A stretch of 64,000 nucleotides of DNA from Acholoe squamosa (GCA_949317995.1 OX439041.1:3102501-3166500), one strand, 5' to 3'. Counted from the stretch's first letter, positions 43,565 through 56,105 are shown. The notes: a model not told the origin generated them from the letters alone. Numbers and translations: made by a program.

Positions 43565-45582
43565 ACTGCCCACAGCCTAGACTGCCCCCAGTCCACCACC
43601 AGGAGATACTGAGATGACACATCTCACACGTGACACACACCTCCACTGTCAATAAAATTATCAAAGTATTGAAAAAATTGATTTAGAAAAAAATATATAC
43701 ACAGCCACTTGTTGATGTATAATATGAAAATCTATGGTATTCTCACAAAATCGATGATTAATGCGCACATACACGTGCAAATTGCAAAATTGCAAATTGT
43801 AAATTGTACAAATCTAACATTAATATACATGAATGCAGGTAGATAACTAAGATAGTTTTTGTACCCACTAGCACTTGTATACTATACCAAGGTTTACTTA
43901 AAGTAACACACTTTAGGTATCCAAGAAATTGTTGGAAAAATGAATTGAGAAAAAAAAAATGTTGAGAAAAAAATTGTTGACATGAAAAATGTTTACTTAA
44001 GATACTGACGAAATAATCTATTCAGGGACACATACTCAAAAAGGCTAGGGAAAAGTCAATTAAAAGCAGCGGCCCACTGACGAAATTGCCAATTAATACA
44101 CCCATATGTGGACAGATGAGGGGAAAGGGTCCTCCGAGGTGAAATGTGACATTTAAAATTGAAGTTATCAGCTTTAAAATGAGGTATCATCCTTGCATAA
44201 AGCCCTTTTGGTCTTGGAGATATTGCTTCACTAAAATGGAATGACATAACTGTATCAATTTAGGCAATAAGCTGTATTATTCATTGTTTGCATTGAATTT
44301 GACATCTAATTAGCATAATGATTTAAATAATCAATAAAAAATGAACAAACATTTTCATACTTTTGGGCACAGTTTTGGATCTAGAAATGGTATCTATATG
44401 CTTTTTTCAGCATATGAATCATGATCATTATATCGATTGACATTATTTTTTTTCTATTCGGAACATTTGTTTTGGTTGCCATGGTAACACATTTACCTGA
44501 GAACCCCTATTTTAGCCTCTTTTTGGAATCAAAACGTTCCATTAACATTCCAAATAGACAGGAAGTGCCAGAAAAAAGAACATTTTTGAGAAAACCATCT
44601 TTTTCTATGTAAAAAAGTACATAATAGTAATTTTTGGCCTATTTTTCACAATTATGGTTGTTGTAGCTCCCCCAGTTCCCAAACACAGTACTAAAAATCC
44701 CGCAGGGAGGGCCCTTTCCCCTCATCTGCCCACATATAGCAAATTACCGAGTAACTCAGAGACAAACGAGCCTTTGTACATGAAGTACTTTGTTTTTCCG
44801 GTCCTCGGAAAAATTTGTCTCAAATCCCAAAAATTGTATTTTGTATACCGAAATTATACATTTGTACTCAACTGCACACTAAAATTGGATGTTTGCACAC
44901 CAAATTGTACATTTGAACCCAATTACACACTAAATTGTATGTTTGCACACTAGATTGTACGTTTGTACCCAATTTGCACACTAAATTGTACGCTTGCACA
45001 CTAGATTGTACATTTGTACCCAATTTGCACACTAAAATGTATGTTGCACACTAGATTGTACGTTTGTACCCAATTTGCAAATGAAATTGTATATTTGCAT
45101 ACTAAAAATTGTCATTTCAACGCAATTACACGCAAAATTGTATATTAGCAAACTAAGATTGCCAATTGAACGCAATTACACGCGAGATTGTATATTTGCA
45201 CACTAAAATTGTCATTTATGCTCAATTTGCACACTAAATTGAACATTTAATGCCAAAATTGCATTCCAAAAATTATATGATATTTGCCAAATTGTATGTT
45301 GTACATAAAATTGGAAATTTGTACCCAAAATTGAAAATACATAAGCAAATACACCCATGTATGGTAAAATATAGAATTACGGAAATGTACTTGTACCCAG
45401 AGGAAAAATTGTTTGTATATACTGACAAAGCTCTACCACAAAAATTGTATTTGAAGCACTCCCCATTACTTCAAATCCTCTTACAAACAGTATATAACTT
45501 CAAATAAGGTAAAAATATATATTGTACATTCCCTCTGCGAAATGACGGAGTTTCGCATTTTTTCGGGGGAGACGGAGTATTC
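43565..45582 (+). repeat. E2 3' UTR with tandem arrays and polypurine tract
   Basis: This is the long untranslated region after env. It is AT-rich at first (43600-44100), then interrupted by a DNA-transposon-like insert (44108-44733). It then holds degenerate arrays of GTTTGCACACTAGATTGTAC / CCCAATTTGCACACTAAA (about 44860-45260). It ends in a purine-rich tract (TTCGGGGGAGACGGAG, 45562-45577) just before the LTR at 45583, the likely polypurine tract. Confidence 0.82.
44108..44733. mobile_element. MITE-like DNA transposon in the E2 3' UTR
   Basis: The 626-bp insert is absent from E0 and E3. Its ends GTGGACAGATGAGGGGAAAG and the complement of CTTTCCCCTCATCTGCCCAC are inverted repeats of about 28 bp with two mismatches. 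It is flanked by ATAT (44104-44107 and 44734-44737). A TA duplication with one more base on each end fits equally. There is no transposase ORF, so it is non-autonomous. Confidence 0.82.
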
Positions 45583-46852
45583 TATCATATACCATTTTAT
45601 TATTCCATAAATTGTAACATATTATTGTATTAATCAAAGAAGGTATAAGAAATTAATACATAGGTTGGTTATAAGAGCTATAAGAGCGCTCAAACTTTAT
45701 ATAAGAGCGTTCATGCTCCACTGCACACCAGCTATATCAAATATACACAAGTTACATCACCCAGTGCACAATATAATAACTTGTAAGTGAATGCAAACGG
45801 CCGTTAGGGGTGCCTGGGCACCGCTGACGCCGTCATGGGTGTCTGAGCACCCAAACACTGAACAATAGATAACATAAGTCACGACGCCATAACCTTCTGG
45901 TCGCTCTAGCGTCGCTCCTGAGGTCAAATATCAAAGCATTTATTGGAAAGCCCATAATTAGACAGTCAGAATGAGCCCAAGAACAAGGCGGAACTCCTAT
46001 TATTAAGGAAGTTACGCTATGTAGACTAATTCAACCTCCGAATGCACTACAGACAAACCAGCGAAAGTTAAGCGCCTAGAAAGCGGGCGTTAACAACTTC
46101 ACATATTCAAGTCCGCGCATGCGCAAAATGGCGGTTATAGCAGCGTAAACTTCCTAGATATGAGGGTCTGAAGTTACAGAACCGACCAGGACAATGGGGG
46201 ACATAGCGGCGTCCATGGGGGTCCTTTGTGCACCCTGTGACACATGAAAGACCCCCCTCAAACAATTGCAGAGTTAGGCAGATGCCACAGGCCCCAGTCA
46301 GTCTGAGGTGCAATGCCAAGATTTGGTACAAATAGCCTGGCTGCACCTCCTAGAAATCAGAATCTCCAGAACCGCTCCAGAGGTAACATCTCCAGTCATC
46401 TCCTGCTACCTGCTATACCTCTACACTATGGTGAAACTATGCTAGACAGGCATAGGATTCAATCATTAGTGGCCAGAGGGTATCTTCTACAAGACATCCA
46501 CCAGAGGGTAAAGTTATTCATTATTACATTATTCCTCTAAGCAGCAGGTCAGGAGCTAGGTGTGGGAACCCACCTAGAACTATGCTGGACATTGTATTAT
46601 TATTACCTCACAGGTGGAGTGGAACAGAACATTATACTCTATGAACTATTGTATATTTACTGTATGTGGAAATTACCTACATACTAACTACTGTGTGATT
46701 GATATTTCTTACATGTTGCCTAAAGCTGAATAAACCAGTGATAACTGGAAATAACGCTATTTATAAGAGCTTGTTGGATTTACACTATATACCACTAGTC
46801 ATATGATATTTCTCATATGACAACTTGATCATGCACAATTACTAGTATGACA
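45583..46852 (+). mobile_element. Right LTR of the E1/E2 complex (complete)
   Basis: 1270 bp, starting TATCATATACC and ending ACTAGTATGACA, followed by the TSD copy TAGT (46853-46856) and the resumed B2 gag leader. AATAAA lies at 46729-46734, about 120 bp from the end. The termini are TA...CA, not TG...CA. Confidence 0.92.
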
Positions 46853-46856
46853 TAGT

Positions 46857-48061
46857 TGCCCAGGAGAATGGCAATGGATCATTAGTGCTCCAAACCCATT
46901 CGAACTCCCAAGATGCTGAATCTGCATCTTGGAGAGATCCCGAACCCCACTATAATGATAGTGAGGAAAATCTACCAGACTCTGTACGACGTGAACAGTC
47001 CATACAGAGACAGGGTAACTTAATAGGCCAACAATCACTTGTTGACGAGTTGAGTAATTCCATGTTCGAAGTTGGTGGTAGTACTAATCCAGAAATTCCG
47101 GCACCAATGCCAAAAAGGGTAACATTTGGAGAACTACCTTATAGATTACCCAGACCCGGACTACCAATATTAGACTTTAGCGCTATAGACAGCGACTTAA
47201 CCTATGCGGTACCGGAAGGCGAGAAATTTAAATGACTGGATGTCCTGTTGTTAAATGAAACCTATGTAACTTTGAACGAGAACCTAAATACCTTGGTCAA
47301 AGCTAAAGATGAAGTATTCCATGAAAAACTTCAGCTGGAAGAGGACCTGACTGGCATGCGAAAAGAATTCGAAGCCAGAAGGAGTGAGTACATAAAGGAA
47401 TTAGAAAATGAAGAAATAAAACTTCAAGAAATGAGAAAGTCATTCAACAAAGAATATGACAATAGACACATCCGTATCCGAACATACATAGATACGAACG
47501 ATCAACTAAGTCTTGATAAGGCAAAATACGAATCCGAAATATGCCATTATCAGAGCGAGTTAGAGAAATTGAAACTTCAGTGCAGTAAACGAGCTGAAGA
47601 CAATGAAACCATCCGGGTATGCATTATAGCTTACAATAAAGAACTGGAGGAAGATAGACAGAAACTCACGGATGAGCTTCAGGAATTGCAGACTACTGCA
47701 ATAACCCTAGACAAATACGTAGAAGCCGCCCAATTGACTATAGGTACTATAGATCCAGCTGTGGTGTCTACAATGTTGGCGAAAACATCCAAAGATGCAA
47801 CTCCAATTAGATACAACCCATTCGTTGACGACGGGGCTGATAAGAATGTAGTATCCGGAATCTATAAGAAACCGGATAATACCGCAGGTAATGGAAACGC
47901 ACCTACACCAGCAACTCCTGTGCTGGATTTAATAGGTCCGGCACCGCCAATACCAGATTTGAGTCATAAAATTAAAGCGACTCACGATAGTGCTATTGGT
48001 GCTAACAATAATACACCCGTAGCACAACCGAGAGCACCGGGACCACCGAGACATATGTTAA
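46857..48061 (+). pseudogene. gag: B2 gag, N-terminal part
   Basis: This continues B2 after the family-E insertion. It is closely similar to B1 gag 21007-22265: the leader-proximal codons (AQENGNGSLVLQTHSNSQ), then a TGA at 47233-47235, then the coiled coil (LQEMRKSFNKEYDNRHI, LEEDRQKLTDELQELQ) and the Pro-rich start (GPAPPIPDLSHKIKAT). A segment of about 54 bp found in B1 (near 22045-22100) is missing. The gene is cut at 48061 by insertion of E3. Confidence 0.87.
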
Positions 48062-48171
48062 TGTCATACTAGTAATTATGCATGATCAAGTTGTCATATG
48101 AGAGATATCATATGACTAGTGATGTATGGAGTAAATATATCAAGCTCTCATAAATAGTGTTATTTCCAGTG
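48062..48171 (-). mobile_element. E3 3' LTR stub
   Basis: Only the U5 end of the LTR remains (TGTCATACTAG ... TTATTTCCAGT). At about 48171 it is joined directly to the 3' UTR arrays, so most of the LTR and the polypurine tract were deleted. Bases TTAA (48058-48061) may be one TSD copy; the partner is outside the window. Confidence 0.82.
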
Positions 48172-49025
48172 GTACAAACGTACACTCTAGTGTGCAAACA
48201 TACAATTTTAGTGTGCGAAATAGCAATTTAGTTTGCAAATTGGGTACAAACGTACAGTCTAGTGTGCAAACATACAATTTTAGTGTGCAAATTGGGTACA
48301 AACGTACAATCTAGTGTCCAAACATACAATTTTAGTCTGCAAATTGAGTACAACGTATGATCTAATATACACTATACAATTTTTGGGATTTGAGACAAAT
48401 TTTTCCGAGGACCGGAAAAACAAAGTACTTTATGTACAATAGGCTCGTTTGTCTCTGATTTACTCTGTGATTTTGCTATATGGGTGTACTAATTGGCAAT
48501 TTCGGCAGTGGCCCGCTGCTTTTAATTGACTTCCCTAGCCTTTTTGAGTATGTGTCCCTGAAAGAGATTATTTGGTGAGTATCTTAAGTAAACATTTTCC
48601 ATGTCAACAATTTCTTCTCAACATTTTTTTTTTTTTTTTTTCAATTCATTTTTCCAACAATTTCTTGAAAACCTAAAGTGTGTTACCTTAAGTAAACCTT
48701 GGTATAGTATACAAGTGCTAGTGGGTACAAGAACTGTCTTAGTTATCTACCTGCATTCATGTATATCAATGTTAGATTTGTACAATTTACGATTTGTTAT
48801 TTTGCAATTTGCGCGTGTATGCGCGCATTAATCATCGATTTTGTGAGAATACCATAGATTTTCATATTATACATCAACAAGTGGCTGTGTATATATTTTT
48901 TTCTAAATCAATTTTTTCAATTCTTTGATAATTTTATTGACAGTGGAGGTGTGTGTCACGTGTGAGATGTGTCATCTCAGTATCTCCTGGTGGTGGACTG
49001 GGGGGCAGTCTAGGCTGTGGGCAGT
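48172..49025 (-). repeat. E3 3' UTR
   Basis: GTGCAAACATACAATTTTAG / GGGTACAAACGTACA arrays at 48172-48380, then the AT-rich segment shared with E0 (1040-1617) and E2. There is no insertion like those in E0 or E2, so this copy shows the undisturbed 3' UTR structure. Confidence 0.82.
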
Positions 49026-51650
49026 CTAGGCTGTTTCCACAGTCACCGGGGAGGGCTGGTGGTTTAGAAAATTAGCAATAGTCTGCATGTTTGACCTTGC
49101 GGTCTCCTCCTGGTGTTCGTCAATAATTATATCTGTTGTATTTTCCAGTGCTGTCATGGTCACCGGGCTGGTGCCACAATCATTCTGGGGAAGCATGGAG
49201 TAGTACAGTCCTTTGTTTTTAAGGGCTGGTATGGAACTGAACCTAGTGCGCCAAGGTAGGTGTATCACCTGAGGGAGGTGATAAGCAAATTCTCCTCTCT
49301 GTGTTGTTATAACTGCTGGTCCATTCCAGGTAAATATAGCCTTAGGTAGTGGGAAGGTTTTAACCACTATATCCTTATAGGTAGGGGCAGCTGCTGATTT
49401 AATCTCATCAAATTCATGTGGTATTGGCCTCAAGGGTAGCACAAAGTTTGAGTCTCCACAATATATTTTAAAATATATTGTGGGGTCTGTGCGCTTGGCC
49501 ACATTTTTCTTGCCACAGTGTGTCTGTGCAAATTTCTTAAGGTACTTCATTATTCTGTAGGCTGAGTAGATGGTCAGGGTGAATAATATACCAATTATCA
49601 GGGTGTGGGTTTCCTGAATTGTGAGGAAAGGGGTGTGGGTTTCATCTGTAGGGGTAAATGTGGTAGGATTCTTATCTGGGAGCAATTTGTGTAGGGGCAG
49701 CTTGGTGACTAGTCTAAATGCTTTGGCTGTAGGCAGGTAGGCTACAGTCCCTCCTAGTCTGTACAGTTTGAGTAGTATGTATACTATAAAAATGTGAGCT
49801 GATATCCCTAGGATGAGTCCTAAGCTTTGGAAGATTGGATGCTCTGTAACTCGACATAGGTGCGATTCTACGTAGCGTGTTTCCATTGCCTTATCAAGGT
49901 TGGAGGCATCTTTTAATAATGTTTTGGCAAAGGGCTCTAGATTTAGTTGAGTAATATCATCCATGATTGGATTTTCCTGTAGTTTGTCTAAGGTTCTAGA
50001 AAGGTTTACTACTGGGAAATTTGGAAGATTCTCTCTTTCATCTGGTTTAGTTTCAGAAATTTGGTTGAGTGCTGCCATAAATGGTAAATTAATTGTCTTG
50101 AGAATGTAATGAAATGATAGGGTTGAGTTACAGGGCAACCTTGTGTTTGGAAGAGAAAATTCTCCTACACTGATTGTGCACCCACAGGGTACACCTATGA
50201 TTGAGTAGGACTGGGCTTTTCGAGTTTCAGACGTTTTACCATGGCAGTTGATAAAGTAATGGGGTTCATTAGTAGTGACCAGATACTCATCTTCAGAAAT
50301 GGAAATAGCATGGGTGGTAGGTGCTTGCAGTGGTGAAACTGTAACCTTGCAATGTTCCTTAATCTGTTGAGCCTGGTTAATAAAAATGGCTACAGGGCAT
50401 GTAGGCCTGTGTTTATAAATTCTACCATTTACATCTCTGCATACCTTTACTGTAGTACCTTCACATGCCTGCATATCTGCTGAGTCCAATTCGATGAATA
50501 ATGATTCGTCGTAAGATACTGCTAGAAACTCAGTTGTGGTTTGCAATTTGGTGACTCCTCTGGTGGGGGTCTCCTGTGTGTCTATAGGCATGGGTGATGT
50601 AATCATTTGGTACAGTTTGAAGGTAGAGGTGGTAGATTGAATTATAATGTCCAGATGAATATATATATGGTGAGCTGAGTAAGTGTATGAGGTCAGCTTC
50701 TGTGAATAATAGAAATCTAAGTCATTAATTGTGACTTGTGCTCCAGGGTGTGTAATCCTAAGTTTGTTATTAATGTCAATTAAGTATCTAGCAAGGTCTG
50801 AGGGTGGTACTATATCAGGGGTCAGGATTCCTGATGATAGCATCCTCAGGGCTGCATTTGTTCTTTGCAGTGATTGAACTGTATTCATTCTTGCTGCTAT
50901 GATGATTAATGCATCATTTAATACTTGCATTTTTTCCCTTTGAGTTTTCTCGTGCCTTGAATATGAGTCAAGTGACCTGGACATGTTAGAGGCCCATAGG
51001 TTGACGGTGTCACCTATGGTGTTGATTGTGCTGTCCAGTACCTTCTTATCTTGGATGTATGCTTCAACAAACTTATCTTGTCTGTCTGTGATCTTTTCAA
51101 TGAGACTAGCTGCTTCCTGATCTTGTTTAGCAAATTTCCTTAGTATTTCATCTATGTTCTTGAGCTGTCCCATTACTTGGTTTACATCTTCTACTGTGGG
51201 TAGACCTAGCACACCGTGAAACAGGGGTGCTAGAAAACCCAGTATGGCCTCTCTTTTGGCCTTGTCCAATGTGTTTATGGGGTAGGATAAGAAAAATTTG
51301 ATGGAGGCTAATGTTTCATTTATCTCCTTGTCTGCAATTTCCAGCAAGGTGTCAAGCTCCTTGGCTTGTTGGATAATTTGACCAGAGGTATGATCTTATA
51401 GAGTAGGAGTGGTCAATTGGAGTATTCTATCCCTTATGGATACTTGGGTAATGGGTGCCCGAGGTATCTTGTAGGGGATAGCTAACAACAGTGTTGGGGT
51501 TGTATGTCCATTGACCAATGGTTGAGGGCTAGGTTTGAATACTACTCCTATGTTTTGTCTCACCACAGGTGTGTAACCTGCAGTAAGTGGTTCTATAATA
51601 TATAGTAACAGCATAGTTAGCAGTATGGGTGCAACTCTCGGTCTTCCCAT
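49026..51650 (-). pseudogene. env: E3 env: nearly intact F-type envelope glycoprotein
   Basis: This is the best env copy: 874 codons from the ATG at 51650, interrupted by a single CAA-to-TAA change at about 51397-51399. Layout: signal peptide (residues about 5-25); F2-like region; KAKR furin-like site near residue 137; fusion-peptide-like stretch (ILGFLAPLFHGVLGL); coiled-coil helix (about 165-265); Cys-rich ectodomain (CEGTTVKVC, CKVTVS, GVPCGCTIS); a first membrane segment (SLGLILGISAHIFIVYILLKL); and about 70 residues later a second one (THTLIIGILFTLTIYSAY). A tail of about 165 residues follows. The F fold is recognised by the furin-site/fusion-peptide arrangement known from baculovirus F and insect errantiviruses. 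Ending at 49026, it is followed by the 3' UTR. Confidence 0.9.
49456..49483. repeat. 28-bp perfect palindrome inside env (E3 copy)
   Basis: Identical to the palindromes at 2850-2877 and 43107-43134. Confidence 0.9.
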
Positions 51651-51905
51651 GGTGCTTGTGTAAAGCAAGTTTGCTGTTTAAAGTCTTGTCAAATTTGTAG
51701 TAATTTGGTGCTGGTAAAGTTTAAGTGTATGGTGTAACACTTTAAATGAAGTGGTTCAAACTGTACCTTTGCAAGATTGAGCTGTCTTGGCAATATGTCC
51801 GGTGAGTCTATAGAGATTGACCAGTAAATGGTAAGATCAGGTTGAAGGTGAAGTAGGTGTGTTCTTTATCCTAGTGCAGTCTCTCCTAATGGAGAAGTGG
51901 GCTGG

Positions 51906-52182
51906 CTAATTCCCAAGTGGGGTCCTGTAGACTTGTGTTCCAGACTGCAGCTGGATGAAGACTGATGGTGGGCTATGGTCCACAGTGCTTCTTATGTAGC
52001 CTACCCTACCCACATCCATTGTGGGCCTGGTATTGTTTCTCTGGAGACAATGCATTAATCTCCAGTGTCTGCTAACTGTGGGGTCTATTGTGTAGTCTGT
52101 GTACTGGTAATTAGCTCCTCCTGTCATCCAGGACAGCCATTCATGACCGTCTAGACAGTTGTCTGAGGGTAGCTTATAAGGT
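51906..52182 (-). CDS. Small conserved ORF between pol and env (E3, truncated)
   Basis: Same product as at 40419-40694. The frame is open from the junction with element C at 52182 to the stop at 51906, giving the complete MTGGANYQYTDYTIDP ... PLGN sequence. The part upstream of 52182 was displaced by the insertion of C. Between 51651 and 51905 there is only spacer before env. Confidence 0.4.
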
Positions 52183-52601
52183 TGTAATGTATGACCGTTG
52201 GTGGTTCGGAAAGGATCACAAATACAAGGGAATTTGGTTTCGAAAGGCAACAAGTTTTTATTCAGTATCCTAAGTTACAGGAAGCTAAGTAGATTCCGTG
52301 TGGTAAATAGACTGTTCGGAAAGCTCGGATTTACAACTACCAGGTAAGGTCTTGGAGTCAGTGAAGTTCAGATGGTATCCCTGGAGAATCCGGTAGGATT
52401 CTCCCCTTCCTAGGTTCCGACCCGACTATTATATAGCCACAGGGGTTGGGTGGCGACCTCTCGTGTTTAACCCCCGCAGCCCGGAGGGTGGTGCTGCCAC
52501 CGCCCGCCAGGCGTACCAGGCTCTCAACCCGGAAGGTCGCTCCGTTCAGAACCTAGGCAACCCGTAAGCCATAAACACTACTACTAAACCGTGCCCCTAC
52601 A
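52183..52601 (-). mobile_element. C 3' LTR
   Basis: On the element strand it begins TGTAGGGGCAC, directly after a polypurine-like tract GGTGGGGGTAG (complement of 52602-52612), and ends CATACATTACA. Length is 419 bp. A TATA box (CTATATAATAG, about 52430-52440) lies in the middle. The ACA end and organisation match the B LTR. It interrupts E3 after TATAAGGT, so AAGGT or AGGT is the expected TSD. Confidence 0.82.
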
Positions 52602-53633
52602 CTACCCCCACCAAGACTATAACAAGGTGATACACAAAGGGTAGAAACTAAGTTATAGTATTTACAAATATAATATAAAGGGTGCACGGTTGGCTTACAG
52701 GTTGTCTGACTCTACATTAAAGTATAAACATGAAAATATGATGAGTATTGATATGGTTATATAAACACATTTACACCATAGTATGTACGTTATCAGTGTA
52801 ATAAATACATCTAATCAGATGTTTTGCTTCAGTGTTATTATTTACACAGTACATATAGAGTTTAAGGTGTTACCCATCGTAGTTTATACAGTAAGAAACG
52901 GAAGACTTAATACAGATGCTTCCGTATATACCATGTTAACCTGGAGTGTCTATTTGACTATCCGAACTAAATTAATGAGTCGATACCATGTTTCTAGTGT
53001 TGAAACTTTACGGAATGGTATAAATAACATATAACCCGGAATGGAAGAAATATTAGCTATGAACCTGATATCTATAATACAGATTCTAAATAGGATACGT
53101 GTGTTATACGAGAAACCTAGGAAACCTTGGTAAGTATGATATATGAATAATAGTAATAGTATTTTAAATAGTTTATATATTTACAGCACCGGAAAACACA
53201 TATACAACTTTGAACACGTAGTGGTGATAACGATCTGGTCTTAACAATTGCCAGATATATGTAATTTAATTAAATAGTAACCTACCAGTGTAGTAGGAAA
53301 CTGTACAGATATGTAGAATTAAGTAGTAACGTAGTGTTCATATCACCCTTGGAGTTTTCCGTCTGCATGGCTGTCCCATCGTCTCGATATAGTTGTATAA
53401 CGGTACTAGCCCAGGGCCTCTCGGGACCTTTCAGAGTCTGAGTACGGGAACGTCCATCTCCTAGGTTCTGGAACGTCCATTCCGGTCGTGTAAACCTGTC
53501 TCATAATGGAGTCCATGTATCGTAATCGTGTGCTGCCACTCCTCGTATCCATTCCGGGTGTCAGCACTCATCATACCATTCAGATTCATGTTAAAACATA
53601 TTACGAACAAAATTCTACCGATTAATCTTAAAC
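52602..53633 (-). other. C 3' UTR between ORF3 and LTR
   Basis: About 1 kb, AT-rich, without a supportable ORF. At its LTR-proximal end is the polypurine-like tract described for the LTR. No further repeats are evident. Confidence 0.6.
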
Positions 53634-55252
53634 TTATTGGCTTCCGGAATCTTTGGGTTTTTCTGGTTCTAACCCATACAGAGCAATCTGTTCGTCAATC
53701 ATATCTTTGGCCTCACGACGAGTGCCATCCCAATCAGAGAGTCTCTTTCCGAAAGCTTCAAAGAATTTCTGATTCAGGAAGTCCACTTCACTCCTGGCCT
53801 TAGCGACCTCAACGGTCCAGAACTCGGATGCTTTCTTCTGATGTGCCTCCTGGGCTTCCAACACTTTCATCTTCTCACTATGTTCCAAATCACGTTCTGA
53901 CTCGATCCGACTTATTTCCAGGGATTGGACAGATTCAGTCAGATGCATTACCGAGCCTACGACATTTTGTAAGTATTCTACAGACATGGCATGATGGCGT
54001 TTCTGCCAGTCAATCATACAGCTCTTTTGAATCTGAAAGCTTTCCGGAGAGATATTCACAATGTCATAGTTAATAGGGTCCTGAATATACGAACTCCGCG
54101 TGGGTAGTGGTTCGCGTTCAGAATAGTCTGAGGATCCAGAGTGTTTCTGACGTCTGGGATTCTCAGACAGGCTTCCGGATGGCATTGAAGAGGTTGTCAC
54201 ATCTCCCTGGGGGGTGGAGATTGTGACTCCCCTGCCATTTCCTACTTGTGGCGGGGCTGGGTTGGCCCAATTTCCGACTGTACGTCTTCCGGATGATGCA
54301 GACTTGGGTGTTCCCCTTCCGACACCAGTGGGCCGTTCCCTACCCCGTTGGTTGAGGGTCTGGCTTTCAGGTCCGGCTGGTCCCATTTCCGGAAAGTCCT
54401 TATCTCGGTCCTTATTCATATCAAACACCGGTGGGGCAGCGCCTCTCAATGAAGACAGAGGAGACGATGCTTCCAGACTACGATCCCTACGATCAGGTGC
54501 CGGGCGTTGGATCCCACGGAATGAGATCTTACCCGGCTGCGGCTTCATACGCTTTGCGGACGTGGCCTTATTGGAGTCCCGATAGGCGCTGTCGCCCCGG
54601 TACTCCCTCATTTCTCCAAACTGTTCATTGGTAATTCTTAACCTTCCCGGAGTGTAGTTTAGTTGAAACGCCACCTCTAGTTTGGATTTGACGTGCGTTT
54701 CAACTTCGCACAATTTACTGACTTTTGAATTCAGACTCCGGAAGTTGGTTTTCTTCCAGGCGTCCCACTTATCAATCAGAAGTTTGTGCAGATCTAAGGC
54801 TGCTTTCAGAGCTGATTTCACACCGACCTGGTGTTCATCCTTCAGATGTCGGACCAGCTCGCCCTTTCGGAATGTGGTCAGTCCCGAACAGATGGCGCTG
54901 TTCCTTCCCTTGTTCATATAACACATATACACCGGGTGATGGTGCATATGCTCCTCAACAATGTGACGGATGAATCTCATATGGGTGCTGAACTTTTCGG
55001 GTTCATCGCTACCCCTAGCACAGATAATAAACGGACAGGTTGTGTTATTGTCCTTATCCCAACTATCGATAGCCCACTTGATCTTACAGTAGGCATCGAA
55101 ATCGTAATACTCCTTATTTCGGTTGTAGATAGTCTGCTCGACCCAATTCACATAGAAGTAGTTCGGATTCCGGTCCTGACGAGTGTACCTCATCCACTCT
55201 TCATCATCCTGCTCCCCATCCATGTTAATCAACGGAGGGCAGCTGTAGTACC
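53634..55252 (-). pseudogene. C third ORF, C-terminal part: zinc-finger and coiled-coil protein
   Basis: The frame encodes about 540 residues. Near the start are two C2H2-like clusters: CPFIICARGSDEPEKFSTH...H (about residues 65-95) and CYMNKGRNSAIC...H...H (about 103-130). A helical region follows (LKAALDLHKLLIDKWDAWKK), then a Ser/Pro/Arg-rich disordered stretch (about 230-370) and a C-terminal coiled coil (LEISRIESERDLEHSEKMKV, ASEFWTVEVAKARSEVDFLN). There is no signal peptide or membrane segment, so it is not an envelope. The frame is open upstream of the Met at 55232 (with CKRNTRYYSC), suggesting continuity with the preceding ORF. It lies after integrase on the element's sense strand. 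I do not recognise the family. Confidence 0.65.
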
Positions 55253-55263
55253 GAGTATTTCTC

Positions 55264-56094
55264 TTACACTCCTCCAGACATCATATGCGTGAATCCACTC
55301 CTGATGTTGTTCCAGATTTTCTTTTCGTCCACAGAGGGAGCCTCCTCGTCATCGTACAATTTGGGATGGTCTATGTCCGTAGACCAATCCCAAGTCGCTG
55401 ACTCTGCGGTCTCCTGTGAGCCGGAAGCCACAGGTTTCGGGACCGCAGTGGTCTTCGGAATGGCCCCAGTTGGCTTCGGACTTGTGGCTGCCGGGACCTG
55501 AGTTGTCTCGGCTCCGGCTTCCTCTTCCTCTGCCTTCTTATCCATCTTCTCTTTCTTCTTAAGCTTCTCCCTCTCCTCTTTCTCCTTTTTCTTAAGCATG
55601 GCTTTCGCCTTCTTACTTAGACTCTGCTTCCAACCTTCTTTTTCCTTAACAGTGCCCTTCGTACTTACTCGGGCCTGCATCCGGGATTTGGCGTCTTCTA
55701 CTGACGCACTCAGCCCGGTACTTATTTCAGCCAATTGTTCTCTTTGTTTTCTTAATACTTCTTCTTGTTGCTCAAGCTTCTCCTCGGCTTCTGATTGCAT
55801 TCTTACGACTTCTTTCTCCATCCGGCTGTCCTCAGCTCGCAGCTCGGATTCAGAAAGAGTGTCAGATGAGACGGAGGATTTCCTGGGGGTAGACTTAGTA
55901 GCAGCCATTCCCACAGCTTCACCTCCATCATCGATGTCCATTTGGTCCGATCCTGAATCAATCTTAACAGGGCTCGGTGGGTTCCGTGATGGCTGCATCC
56001 CGTACCAGAACAGGGATGCATGCTTCTCAACGGTGGCTTCCGGGTGCTCCCGGCTCCACTTGTCCTTAACGTATGCCACCGTACGGTAGAACTC
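55264..56094 (-). pseudogene. C third ORF, middle part: charged coiled coil
   Basis: The frame is open from just after a TAA at 56095-56097 and has no ATG. It encodes FYRTVAYVKDKWSREHPEAT and a Ser-rich acidic segment (SSVSSDTLSESELRAEDS). A long Glu/Lys/Gln coiled coil follows (EAEEKLEQQEEVLRKQREQL; KKKEKEEREKLKKKEK), then a Pro/Thr/Ala stretch and an acidic WDWSTDIDHPKLYDDEEAPS region before the stop at 55264. It is in a different frame from both neighbours. The lack of a start codon, and codons open on both sides, point to one ancestral ORF broken by frameshifts. Confidence 0.6.
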
Positions 56095-56105
56095 TTAGTT
56101 CACAC

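Noticed and set aside
26306-46852. The 20.5-kb complex as one simple full-length element
   Set aside because: It contains a duplicated PBS, an inverted LTR, a second partial pol and an inverted env tail, so it is a rearranged composite even though its outer LTRs share one TSD.
54214-54585. Plus-strand ORFs opposite the C third ORF
   Set aside because: They are shadows on the antisense strand of an extended coding region with consistent domain features on the minus strand.
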